Shown piece after piece: positions 24,611-32,027 of a DNA stretch of 64,000 bases. The translations under genes were made by a program, and so were the position numbers. The notes beneath the pieces are model-generated. The model was not told the origin of the DNA, did not search any database, and worked only from the letters and a program-made list of their open reading frames with translations. Numbering within the stretch: position 1 is the first letter of the stretch; the number at the start of each line of letters is the position of its first letter. This DNA is from Levilactobacillus hammesii DSM 16381 (lineage in GTDB: Bacteria; Bacillota; Bacilli; Lactobacillales; Lactobacillaceae), in assembly GCF_001434395.1 (NCBI RefSeq), contig NZ_AZFS01000006.1, positions 89,026 through 153,025 of the forward strand. The letters are read 5' to 3'.

Positions 24611-25942
24611 ATGCCAGATACGAAAACCGATCACGTGTTAACCGCTGCCGAAACGGCGGCCCTACACGCCGATCTTCAGCAACAACCCGCCCACGATGTT
24701 GTGAGCCGGGCGGTCATTAAAAATGGGGTGCTCGCCGCCTCAGAAGACCCCCAAGCCGCGGTTCGCTTGAACCGAACTTTTTCCGTGGAACTCGATACGG
24801 GGAAGGTATCCAACCAAAAGCACTCCGGCCGGTGCTGGTTGTTTTCCACGCTGAATACCATTCGTCACCAATTTGCGGCGAAGTATAACGTCAAAGACTT
24901 TGAGCTCTCGCAGAGTTACCTCTTCTTCTGGGATAAGGTAGAACGGGCGAACATCTTCTATGACAATATTTTACGGACGGCAACTCAGCCACTCGATGAC
25001 CGGGAAGTGGCTTTTTATCTGAGTCGGCCCGGCGATGACGGCGGTCAGTGGGCCATGGGTGCGGCCCTTGTGCAGAAATACGGGGTTGTTCCGGCAAGTG
25101 CAATGCCAGAATCTTTCAATACCAATGATACGACGGGATTCGCGGCCGCATTGAACCTCAAGCTACGCAAGGATGCATTGGCCTTACGCCAATTGGTTGC
25201 CGATGGTGCGAGTGAGGAACAGATTGCAACGACTCGCGCACAGGCTTTGAAGGAAGTCTATCGGATGGCCGCCTATGCCTTCGGTGAACCACCAACAACG
25301 TTTGACTTGGAGTATAAGGACGACAAGCACCAGTACCATCGTGATGCCGGTTTGACGCCACAGGGCTTCTTTGAAAAATACTTCGATATTGATTTGGATG
25401 ACTACGTGGTGATCTCCAATTCACCCGACAAGCCATTCGATCGGCTGTACAGCTTGCCTAGCCAAGACAACATCGTGGGGGGCAAACACATTACCTTCCT
25501 TAACTTGCCAATGGCTGAACTCAAGCGAACGGCGGTTGCCCAGCTGCAAAGTGGGGAAGCCGTCTGGTTTGGCAACGACGTCTTACAACAGATGAGTCGC
25601 GAACGGGGCTTCTTGGATAGCCACCTCTATCAGACGGCCGACCTATTTGGAGTCGACCTTAGTCTGACGAAGGCCCAGCGCTTGGCCACGGGTGAAGCCG
25701 AGGTTTCTCATGCCATGACGCTGACCGGGGTCGACTTGGTTGCCGATGACCCAACGCGTTGGAAAGTGGAAAATAGTTGGGGCGAGAAGAACGGTGACAA
25801 GGGGTACTTCGTGATGACCGATGACTGGATGTCTGACTTCGTCTATGAAGTGGTCGTACACAAGCGCTTCTTAACGCCGGACCAACAGGCCGTATTGGCG
25901 ACACAACCCCAAGTCTTACCTGCTTGGGATTCCTTACAATAA
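24611..25942 (+). CDS. pepC: Aminopeptidase C (bleomycin hydrolase family)
   Basis: Cytoplasmic cysteine aminopeptidase of family C1B that releases N-terminal residues from peptides, part of lactic acid bacterial casein and peptide use. The length of 443 residues is standard. The catalytic triad is visible: Cys75 in SGRCWLFSTLNT, His367 in VSHAMTLTG and Asn388 in VENSWGEKNGDKG. The homohexamer buries the active site; the C-terminal residues in this family limit it to exopeptidase action. AGAGAGGAG upstream supports ATG 24611. Single gene with promoter and terminator. Confidence 0.97.
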   Translation: MPDTKTDHVLTAAETAALHADLQQQPAHDVVSRAVIKNGVLAASEDPQAAVRLNRTFSVELDTGKVSNQKHSGRCWLFSTLNTIRHQFAAKYNVKDFELSQSYLFFWDKVERANIFYDNILRTATQPLDDREVAFYLSRPGDDGGQWAMGAALVQKYGVVPASAMPESFNTNDTTGFAAALNLKLRKDALALRQLVADGASEEQIATTRAQALKEVYRMAAYAFGEPPTTFDLEYKDDKHQYHRDAGLTPQGFFEKYFDIDLDDYVVISNSPDKPFDRLYSLPSQDNIVGGKHITFLNLPMAELKRTAVAQLQSGEAVWFGNDVLQQMSRERGFLDSHLYQTADLFGVDLSLTKAQRLATGEAEVSHAMTLTGVDLVADDPTRWKVENSWGEKNGDKGYFVMTDDWMSDFVYEVVVHKRFLTPDQQAVLATQPQVLPAWDSLQ

Positions 25943-25962
25943 CGAGTTTAGGATCTAAAGTT

Positions 25963-25996
25963 AACGTTCAGAGGCAACTGACTCTGAACGTTTTTT
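25963..25996 (+). terminator. Terminator after pepC
   Basis: AACGTTCAGAG pairs perfectly with CTCTGAACGTT around a 6-8 nt loop, then T6. Confidence 0.93.
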
Positions 25997-26011
25997 GCGT
26001 CGAAATGGCAC

Positions 26012-26040
26012 AAAAAAGCCGCCCCTGGTTAGGAGGCGGC
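26012..26040 (-). terminator. Minus-strand terminator with no gene upstream
   Basis: GCCGCC 26018-26023 pairs with GGCGGC 26035-26040, with six A at 26012-26017 forming the U-tract on the minus strand. The nearest minus-strand gene already has a terminator at 26349, so this one implies another transcript from 26041-26348. Confidence 0.65.
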
Positions 26041-26348
26041 GACCGTGGCTTGGTTAGGGCAACGGTTGGTCATCGTTAATGACAAATAGGTTGGTTAAAA
26101 CGGTTTTCGAGTTAAGGCCATCTTAAAACGAAAATGTGAAGAATTTGTGAACATTATTTATGAACTTTAAATGGTAACGATAAGTATGAAGTTAACGTAA
26201 TGAAAATACGGTATTTTCAGCGTTTTCATTACTTTTTACTAATTGTTTGAGTGAAATTTATGTTAGATTTGACCAATAAGGATGTCTAAATAAACGATAT
26301 TTAGGACAATCATATAATCAGCATAAGTGAAATAATATGGAACAAAAT
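26041..26348. other. AT-rich non-coding island with competing hairpins
   Basis: No ORF with a ribosome-binding site is seen on either strand; the longest minus-strand candidate has 20 codons and no such site. Base content is much more AT-rich than neighbours. GTAATGAAAA (26197-26206) can pair with TTTTCATTAC (26224-26233), while TGAAAATAC (26201-26209) can instead pair with GTATTTTCA (26211-26219): two exclusive structures. A further imperfect repeat around GTCTAAAT and ATTTAGGAC lies at 26284-26306. It may encode a small RNA or be acquired DNA. Confidence 0.45.
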
Positions 26349-26383
26349 AAAAAAATCACCATCAAATAAAAAATGATGGCGAT
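26349..26383 (-). terminator. Terminator of the 26411 gene
   Basis: ATCACCATCA 26355-26364 pairs with TGATGGCGAT 26374-26383 (one wobble), with an A-run on the left. Confidence 0.72.
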
Positions 26384-26410
26384 GATCAGCAATTAGAATA
26401 ACGACGGTTT

Positions 26411-26737
26411 CTATTTATTAAATAAATTCAAGGTTAAATTATTAGATAAGTGGTTAAAAGGTCTATGGTGATGATCAGCGAGCGGATGTGGCTTACCATC
26501 GTGTTGTCCCGGCCGGAAACGATTGATCTGCATCTGTTTCGTTCTTTCGCGCTCAATCTGTAGCCGTTTCTTAAGCTGCCGATTTTTCCAGAAACCATGG
26601 GCCATGACCGTTATGGGAATAACTTCTAGCATGACCGTTGTGGGGATAAGCCAGGGATGTTCATCGATCAAGTCTGCGAAGCGGTACACGTCCTCTTGAG
26701 CCAATGGGGCCGGTAAGCATTTGTGTTTTAACATCAT
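26411..26737 (-). CDS. Hypothetical protein with one membrane segment
   Basis: Unrecognised protein of about 108 residues. A hydrophobic stretch PWLIPTTVMLEVIPITVM is followed by a basic region (KNRQLKKRLQIERERTKQM) and a His/Pro-rich C-terminus. The gene has AAAGGAG just upstream of a run of in-frame start codons (GTG 26743, then ATG 26740, 26737 and 26734); 26737 has the best spacing. A terminator follows. The low-complexity tail may mean a short-lived or lineage-specific gene. Confidence 0.5.
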   Translation of the reverse strand: MMLKHKCLPAPLAQEDVYRFADLIDEHPWLIPTTVMLEVIPITVMAHGFWKNRQLKKRLQIERERTKQMQINRFRPGQHDGKPHPLADHHHRPFNHLSNNLTLNLFNK

Positions 26738-26793
26738 CATCACGCTCCTTTAGGCCCTATCATAACCCAAAGTAGATGTGCTGTCAGCCGTTG

Positions 26794-26809
26794 TGTTCCA
26801 CGTGAAACA
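26794..26809 (+). promoter_or_regulatory. parS site, exact consensus
   Basis: TGTTCCACGTGAAACA, identical to the Bacillus subtilis parS consensus, located in the intergenic gap just after the stop of a 55-residue membrane-protein gene. It should be bound by ParB/Spo0J for origin segregation and SMC loading. Confidence 0.92.
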
Positions 26810-26811
26810 AG

Positions 26812-26979
26812 CTACCGATTACACCAATGACTGATCAGATGTAGGATGCCTAAAAATGCGGCAATCCCCAGGACGGCCGTTTCTAACATGGCAATGCCAC
26901 TGACATGGCGAAATTGTTGGTAGAGGAGCACGCCGCCAATGATGAGTAGGCCCCCTAGTGCGGGCAGAATCTTTTTCAT
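26812..26979 (-). CDS. Very small membrane protein, 55 residues
   Basis: A short gene supported by GGAGG seven bases before ATG 26979 and a terminator-like element upstream separating it from the lipoprotein gene. The product starts MKKILPALGGLLIIGGVLLY, a first membrane segment, then a loop QQFRHVSG, then a second segment around TAVLGIAAFLGILHL, ending HWCNR. The two-helix layout without other motifs gives no function. The stop TAG is two bases from the parS site. It is shorter than common gene-calling cutoffs. Confidence 0.68.
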   Translation of the reverse strand: MKKILPALGGLLIIGGVLLYQQFRHVSGIAMLETAVLGIAAFLGILHLISHWCNR

Positions 26980-26995
26980 GAGAAACCTCCAAAAT

Positions 26996-27026
26996 AAAAA
27001 AACGAGGCCAGTGACGGCCTCGTTTT
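26996..27026. terminator. Terminator of the lipoprotein gene (bidirectional form)
   Basis: AAAACGAGGCC pairs with GGCCTCGTTTT around 5 bases; A-run left, TTTT right. On the minus strand it ends the lipoprotein gene. Confidence 0.88.
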
Positions 27027-27047
27027 AGGTTACATGACTACCAATGC

Positions 27048-27590
27048 TTAGTTGCCAACCTTGACCAGAACGGCCTTGGTGACGTCATTGTCGATATCAC
27101 GTGAGATGTGATAGCCGGCAACTTTTAGTTTTGTGGCCTTGTTGGTTCCAGTCAACGTCTTCTTGACCGTGAACTTTTGGGTCATTGGAATGTCTGACAG
27201 CTTCCCCTTAAAGTTGATGACGGTATCGTCACCCTTCGTCTTAAAGGTGGTATTCAGAACACCAGACTTATTCAAAGCGTTCGCCTTCTTAGCGGCGTCA
27301 TAGGTCTTGTAGAACTTGTTAACGTTGTAGACCGTGACTTTACCGTTCTTATTGAACCGGTAAGCCTCCATCCCAGAGTTACTCTTGGCGTTAACCGCAC
27401 CGGTGACGTACCAAAGCTTGGTCGAGTTGGTCAACGTTGATTTGACGTCAGCCTTCTTGGTCGTTTTGTTGTTAAAACTAGCTTGTTGCGTACTCCCCGA
27501 TTTGCTACTCTTGCTGCTGCAACCGGCTAAGCCAATAGCCAAAATGGCCAATAGGCTAAAGACGGCAGTCAGTGTCCGGGTCTTCTTCAT
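27048..27590 (-). CDS. Putative lipoprotein, lactobacillus-type
   Basis: 180-residue exported protein. The signal peptide ends in the lipobox LAGC, so the mature form is lipid-anchored at the outer face of the membrane. A Ser/Lys-rich linker follows, then a domain with many Lys, Thr and Val residues (TKLWYVTGAVNAKSNSGMEA and later repeats of KVTVYNVNKFYKTY) likely forming beta-strands. No catalytic motif is seen. Its promoter is an extended -10 on the minus strand at 27674-27666, and GAGGTGATT precedes ATG 27590. The function is unknown. Confidence 0.82.
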   Translation of the reverse strand: MKKTRTLTAVFSLLAILAIGLAGCSSKSSKSGSTQQASFNNKTTKKADVKSTLTNSTKLWYVTGAVNAKSNSGMEAYRFNKNGKVTVYNVNKFYKTYDAAKKANALNKSGVLNTTFKTKGDDTVINFKGKLSDIPMTQKFTVKKTLTGTNKATKLKVAGYHISRDIDNDVTKAVLVKVGN

Positions 27591-27665
27591 AATCCAATCA
27601 CCTCATCAAAAATGATAACAGTTTTAGAGTCCGCGTACAAATAGCGTGCTCCCCGTCCCTCACTT

Positions 27666-27674
27666 AGTATAGCA
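27666..27674 (-). promoter_or_regulatory. Extended -10 promoter of the lipoprotein gene
   Basis: Minus strand TGCTATACT, 76 bases upstream of the lipoprotein start; the same element precedes the surface-protein gene. Confidence 0.55.
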
Positions 27675-27826
27675 TGTGGGTAGAGTCAAAATCCGAATTC
27701 TGGCGTTAAAAAAGCGTTAAGTTCATGTGACAATTGCGACTGAATCTAAAAAATTAAAGACAAACACATGTTCCTTTGGTAAAATATGAAGCAGAGTATT
27801 CATGGTATTGAGAGGGGAATTGGATT

Positions 27827-28651
27827 ATGAGTAAACGGCATTATAACCGTGGTCGGCGGGGCAGTCGTATGCCAATTTATGCGGCCATTTTGCTAATCGT
27901 GATTGGGGCTGTCGGCAGTCTGGGTAGTCAGGGTAACTCCACGGCACGGCATTTGACGAGTGCGGTCAGCAAAGTTGTGGGATCATCATCGACTAGCCAC
28001 ACCAGCGGCTCAACGGCCACGGCACCGAAGCAGTCGGTCGCCAGCAAGGCACTAGCGCAACAGAAGTATACGGGGACCCAGATCGTGGCGGTTAACCACA
28101 ATCGACCGACCTTTACCCAGGCACAGCTATCCACGAAGAAGGGCGGCTGGGCGACGTATGGGGCGTTGGACAATCTGAACCGGGTCACCACGGCGAATGC
28201 CCTTTTGAGTAAGCATTTAATGCCCACGGCCAAGCGGGAGCCACTCTACGTGAGTCCAACTGGCTGGAAGAACAAGCCCTATACCGTCAATGGCAAGCGG
28301 GGGTATCTGTATAACCGGAGCCACCTGATTGGCTACCAGCTGACGGGACAAAATAACAATCTGAAGAATTTAATGACCGGTACCCGGTCGTTGAATGATC
28401 CGGGTATGACGGCCTATGAAAACCCGGTCGCCAGTTATTTGAAGAGCCATCCCCGTGATTACGTGCGTTATCAAGTTGAACCCGTCTTTCGGGGCAATGA
28501 ATTAGTGGCGCGTGGGGTGCACATGCAGGCCAAGTCGGTCGGCAGTTCGGGTGTCTCCTATAATGTCTATATTTTCAACATCCAGGCAGGCGTTAAGATT
28601 AACTACAGCACCGGGACCAGTCAGTATGGCAATCCGGCGGCAGCGTTCTAA
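27827..28651 (+). CDS. Secreted DNA/RNA non-specific endonuclease (EndA/NucA type)
   Basis: 274-residue protein with a basic N-terminus, one hydrophobic segment (PIYAAILLIVIGAVGSLG) that anchors or exports it, a Ser/Thr/Ala-rich linker, and a beta-beta-alpha-metal nuclease domain. The catalytic region reads YNRSHLIGYQLTGQNNNLKN, where the His in NRSHLI and the following Asn residues match the DRGH-type motif of this family, and LMTGTRSLND follows. It probably degrades external DNA for nutrients or uptake. The ribosome-binding site is GAGGGGAA. Single-gene unit. Confidence 0.88.
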   Translation: MSKRHYNRGRRGSRMPIYAAILLIVIGAVGSLGSQGNSTARHLTSAVSKVVGSSSTSHTSGSTATAPKQSVASKALAQQKYTGTQIVAVNHNRPTFTQAQLSTKKGGWATYGALDNLNRVTTANALLSKHLMPTAKREPLYVSPTGWKNKPYTVNGKRGYLYNRSHLIGYQLTGQNNNLKNLMTGTRSLNDPGMTAYENPVASYLKSHPRDYVRYQVEPVFRGNELVARGVHMQAKSVGSSGVSYNVYIFNIQAGVKINYSTGTSQYGNPAAAF

Positions 28652-28667
28652 CCACTCTAATGAAAGA

Positions 28668-28715
28668 AATAAGGACGTCACTTCTCAGTAAGCGTGAGAG
28701 GTGGCGTCCTTATTT
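28668..28715 (+). terminator. Terminator after the nuclease gene
   Basis: AAATAAGGACG arm pairs with CGTCCTTATTT, with an inner CTC/GAG pairing; the T-rich 3' side is part of the stem. Confidence 0.75.
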
Positions 28716-28727
28716 GGATACGAGGGA

Positions 28728-28883
28728 TTAACGGCGATTCATGTAGCGATAAATGAGAAATAGGATCAAGCCGACGATCAAGATCGTCCCGATCATTGGG
28801 TTTTCACGAAAGATCCAGTGAAAGACCCGAACGGAGTGGATGCCGTGTAAGCCACCGAGTAAAGAAGAGAACTGAGTAAACAT
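28728..28883 (-). CDS. Very small membrane protein, 51 residues
   Basis: A short gene on the minus strand with TGGAGG six bases before ATG 28883. The product has an N-terminal amphipathic part (MFTQFSSLLGGLHGIHSVRV), a Trp/Phe-rich turn, and one clear membrane helix MIGTILIVGLILFLIY followed by a positive C-terminal end RYMNRR. It is divergent from cardiolipin synthase and convergent with the nuclease gene. The layout resembles small stress membrane peptides, but no family is recognised. Confidence 0.65.
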   Translation of the reverse strand: MFTQFSSLLGGLHGIHSVRVFHWIFRENPMIGTILIVGLILFLIYRYMNRR

Positions 28884-28995
28884 AGCTGACCTCCAAATGA
28901 TTTATAGTGATTATCAGGAAAAATTAAAAAAAAGTAAAGACATTTGAATGAATTGGGGTATGATAAAAAAGACAGAGAGCAGAGGAGGGTTTCCC

Positions 28996-30453
28996 GTGAG
29001 CGTGAACTATATGCTTATCTTTGAAATTGTCGTCGTGATTAACGCGGCGTTAGCCCTAGTGACGGTATTTCGAGAAAAGCGTGATATTGCCGCAACCTGG
29101 GCCTGGATGTTGGTGCTGGTCTTACTGCCGGTGGTGGGATTTATTGCCTACGCCTTTATCGGCCGAAAGCTTCCCAAGGGGCGGATGTTCCGACTGCAAC
29201 ATCAAGTCGCGGTGCAGCTGAATGAGCGGTTGACGCAGCAGCGTGCGCAGTTGGGCACTGAGATTATGCCAGCCGATAAGATCAGTCATTCCGTCATCAA
29301 CATGGTTAATATGTTTATGGAAACGGATCAGGCCTTCTTGGCCCGGCAGAATCGCGTCAAGATCTACACTGATGGGCACGACCTCTTCCACACGATGCTG
29401 GAAGACATCGAGCGCGCCCACTCCAGTATTCATATTGAATTTTACACCTTTTATAACGATAAGATTGGAAATGAGATTCTGGACATCCTGGTTAAGAAGG
29501 CTGCCGCGGGTGTTGAGGTCCGCGTGATCTATGATCCGTGGGGGTCGATGGGGACCTGGAAACGGTTCTTCAAGCCACTGATGGACGTTGGCGGTCACGT
29601 GGAACCCTTCCTGGGGACCCGTTCGGCCGTGATTGACTTTCGGCTCAACTTTCGTGATCACCGTAAGATCGTCACGATTGATGGTCAAGTGGGTTACGTT
29701 GGGGGCTTTAACATTGGGGATCAGTACCTCGGGCGCAAGGAGAAATTCGGCTACTGGCGCGATACACACTTGAGAATCGTGGGTTCCGGGGTCTTCTCGT
29801 TGCAGGCTCGTTTCATGCTCGATTGGAATGCGACGGATAAGGATCATCCCTTCAACGACCGTAAGATTGACACGCGTTACTTCCCGCTGAGCAAGGTGAA
29901 GGGTAACACGAGTTTACAGATTGTTTCCAGTGGGCCAGATTCCGACCTACAACAAATCAAGATGGGTTACATGCGCTTGATTCAGACGGCGGAGAAGACC
30001 CTATGGATTCAGACGCCTTACCTGATTCCTGACGATAGTGTCTTGGATTCCCTGCGGATTGCGGCAATGGCCGGAATTGATGTGCGGATCATGATTCCGG
30101 ATAAACCGGATCACGCCTTCGTTTACCGGGCCACGCAGTACTATGCACGGCAACTGGCGGATGACGGGGTCAAGATTTACTACTATCACAACGGGTTCAT
30201 TCACGCCAAGACGATTGTGGTCGATGGGCGGATTGCGTCGGTTGGTTCCGCCAACATGGATTACCGCAGTTTTAAACTCAACTTCGAAATTAATGCTTTC
30301 ATCTATGATGAGGGGATTGCTTGTCAGTTGGAGAATATCTTTGAAAGGGATATGACGCACAGCGAGCTGATTACGCCGGAGATGTTTGACCAACAGTCAC
30401 TCTATCTGAAATTCAAACAGACGGCATCGCGGCTGTTGTCGCCAATTCTGTAA
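28996..30453 (+). CDS. cls: Cardiolipin synthase
   Basis: Membrane phospholipase D-type enzyme that joins two phosphatidylglycerols into cardiolipin and glycerol. The 485 residues include two N-terminal membrane segments (IFEIVVVINAALALVTV and WMLVLVLLPVVGFIAYAF) and two HKD active-site motifs: His222-Lys224-Asp229 in FRDHRKIVTIDG and His403-Lys405-Asp410 in IHAKTIVVDG. The start is GTG 28996 with GGAGGG six bases upstream; an in-frame ATG at 28948 lacks one. Single gene with terminator. Confidence 0.95.
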   Translation: MSVNYMLIFEIVVVINAALALVTVFREKRDIAATWAWMLVLVLLPVVGFIAYAFIGRKLPKGRMFRLQHQVAVQLNERLTQQRAQLGTEIMPADKISHSVINMVNMFMETDQAFLARQNRVKIYTDGHDLFHTMLEDIERAHSSIHIEFYTFYNDKIGNEILDILVKKAAAGVEVRVIYDPWGSMGTWKRFFKPLMDVGGHVEPFLGTRSAVIDFRLNFRDHRKIVTIDGQVGYVGGFNIGDQYLGRKEKFGYWRDTHLRIVGSGVFSLQARFMLDWNATDKDHPFNDRKIDTRYFPLSKVKGNTSLQIVSSGPDSDLQQIKMGYMRLIQTAEKTLWIQTPYLIPDDSVLDSLRIAAMAGIDVRIMIPDKPDHAFVYRATQYYARQLADDGVKIYYYHNGFIHAKTIVVDGRIASVGSANMDYRSFKLNFEINAFIYDEGIACQLENIFERDMTHSELITPEMFDQQSLYLKFKQTASRLLSPIL

Positions 30454-30463
30454 AATGATGAAC

Positions 30464-30498
30464 AAGGGGTCCGAGACAAAAGTCTCAGACCCCTTTTA
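30464..30498 (+). terminator. Terminator after cls
   Basis: AAGGGGTCCGAGAC pairs with GTCTCAGACCCCTT (one mismatch) around 4 bases, then TT. Confidence 0.88.
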
Positions 30499-30582
30499 CA
30501 TACCGAACAACCCTGGTGGAAACGCGTACCGGAGAATGTGAAAAAATTGACAATCAGTGGGAAAATGTGGCAGTTCATAGAG

Positions 30583-30605
30583 GTTGGTTGTTTATTTTTA
30601 CCAAC
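30583..30605. promoter_or_regulatory. GTTGGT/ACCAAC inverted repeat before the AraC gene
   Basis: GTTGGT (30583-30588) and ACCAAC (30600-30605) are inverted copies nine bases upstream of the TATAAT box at 30614-30619. The same arms occur in the transporter leader at 31920-31940, so this may be a site of the encoded regulator. Confidence 0.45.
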
Positions 30606-30692
30606 TTAACGGTTATAATAACGGTATGGCGATAAAGCGGTTACATCGACTATTTGGGGAGGAGCCAGCATGGTGACTGAGGAGGTTTTAGC

Positions 30693-31598
30693 ATGAAGCG
30701 CTTTGTTTCATTACCGGTTGTGGACTCTAGTCTGTATTTATTCGGTGGCCATATGCGAACTGTTCCCGGTGGTTGGCAGTTTTTTGAACAGAAACACCAG
30801 GCGTTTGAGCTGATGTGTGTGATTGATGGCCGCCAAACGACGGAAATTAAAAATTTAGTGACGTATGATTATGGTGCCGGGGATGCCATCATCATCTCCC
30901 CGGGAACGGTGCACACAAATCAAAACAGTAGTTCAGAGCAGGATATGACTTATATCTGTTTTCATTTCAACATCGAAAACCTGGCGCTGAAGTCTGAAAT
31001 TATTGGAAAGATTGCCAACACGGTGATTCCAGCAGATCAAGCGATTGCTCAGTCGGCCGTCCGGACAGCCAAACGGATGGTGGCTTATAGCGCCAATCAG
31101 AAGCTGAGCAAAGAACAGGTCAATCTGAAAATTCAGATTGCGGTATTGGAGTTCTTTTATGACCTGACGGAAGGCTTACAGGACTATGAGACACGGCGGG
31201 GGGCTCGCTACACGGAGAGTGAGGCCAAAACGAGCCGGCAGATTGCCACGTTAATCAAGGAACGCATTGAGCAGGATGAGGCGATTAACTTTACTTTTGG
31301 GGACGTCTGCCAAAAGATTGGGATTAGCAGTGGTTATGGTCATCGCACGTTCAAGAAGGTTTATGGTGTGACCCCGTTGCACTATATCGAAAGTCAGAAA
31401 TACAACAAGGCTAAGATGCTGCTGGGATCGCCAGAACACTCCATTGAGGATGTGGCGGATTTAATGGGGGCCAGTAGCGTGTCTAATTTTAGCAAGCAAT
31501 TTAAAAAGTGGTCCGGTACGACGCCTAGTAAATATCAGCGTCAAATGAAACAAAAGCGGCGGGTACGGACCGTTAAGGAAGGCGGCTACTTCGAGTAG
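30693..31598 (+). CDS. AraC-family regulator of the xyloside locus
   Basis: 301-residue regulator. The N-terminal cupin-like sensing domain includes FEQKHQAFELMCVIDGRQTT and IIISPGTVHTNQN; the C-terminal double helix-turn-helix shows SSGYGHRTFKKVYGVTPLHY and SIEDVADLMGASSVSNFSKQ followed by TPSKYQRQ. The ribosome-binding site is GAGGAGG. It lies directly upstream of the GPH symporter and GH43 xylosidase in the same direction, after a terminator, so it is the likely pathway activator. The inducer, perhaps xylobiose or xylose, is inferred. Confidence 0.88.
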   Translation: MKRFVSLPVVDSSLYLFGGHMRTVPGGWQFFEQKHQAFELMCVIDGRQTTEIKNLVTYDYGAGDAIIISPGTVHTNQNSSSEQDMTYICFHFNIENLALKSEIIGKIANTVIPADQAIAQSAVRTAKRMVAYSANQKLSKEQVNLKIQIAVLEFFYDLTEGLQDYETRRGARYTESEAKTSRQIATLIKERIEQDEAINFTFGDVCQKIGISSGYGHRTFKKVYGVTPLHYIESQKYNKAKMLLGSPEHSIEDVADLMGASSVSNFSKQFKKWSGTTPSKYQRQMKQKRRVRTVKEGGYFE

Positions 31599-31624
31599 TT
31601 TAACGTGCACAAAGCGACAGATTC

Positions 31625-31660
31625 GCTCGGTAAAAGGTTAGTTTACCGGGCTTTTATTTT
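31625..31660 (+). terminator. Terminator after the AraC-type gene
   Basis: GCTCGGTAAA 31625-31634 pairs with TTTACCGGGC 31642-31651 (one G-U pair), then TTTTATTTT. Confidence 0.87.
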
Positions 31661-31717
31661 GTGGTTAAGGTCACAAAATAACTAAAAACAGTCACGAATA
31701 AAGATAGCCAGCAAACC

Positions 31718-31733
31718 TGAAAGCGATTACAAT
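31718..31733 (+). promoter_or_regulatory. cre site overlapping the promoter of the xyloside genes
   Basis: TGAAAGCGATTACA (31718-31731) fits the CcpA operator consensus with one mismatch. It overlaps a possible -10 box TACAAT (31728-31733), so carbon catabolite repression of the symporter and xylosidase is expected. A nearby palindrome GTTAGCTAAC (31743-31752) could be a second operator. Confidence 0.68.
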
Positions 31734-31796
31734 GCAGTTGTAGTTAGCTAACGAAACAAGACAGTGAGTTAGCATTTGGCCATGTTAAGCTCACTG

Positions 31797-31940
31797 CTTT
31801 CACGTCCCATGAAGGACGTGGAAGGATAGTTAACTTGAGAAACCGGTTAGCGCTGGGTTCTCAAGTTAACGCAGTTGCTCGATACTTCTGTTGAGATTCA
31901 GCAATTTTTTCTTTACCTTGGTTGGTTGCTTCTACCAACC
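31797..31940 (+). promoter_or_regulatory. Hairpin-rich leader of the xyloside operon
   Basis: Four structures follow each other in the untranslated leader: 31797-31807 with 31814-31824 (11 pairs, one G-U); 31829-31841 with 31858-31870 (13 perfect pairs); a terminator-like stem TTGCT/AGCAA (31875-31904) followed by T6; and GGTTGGT/ACCAACC (31920-31940). The third looks like an intrinsic terminator ahead of the coding gene, so transcription attenuation is possible. TTGAG at 31891-31895 could also pair with CTCAA at 31860-31864, giving a switch. Confidence 0.5.
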
Positions 31941-32027
31941 AGATGACATATTTTAGCGGACGCCCTGATCACTTAGTTTATTTGATCAAGACGTTACAAA
32001 CTTTTTCTTCGAAAGGAGTTTTCGCAT

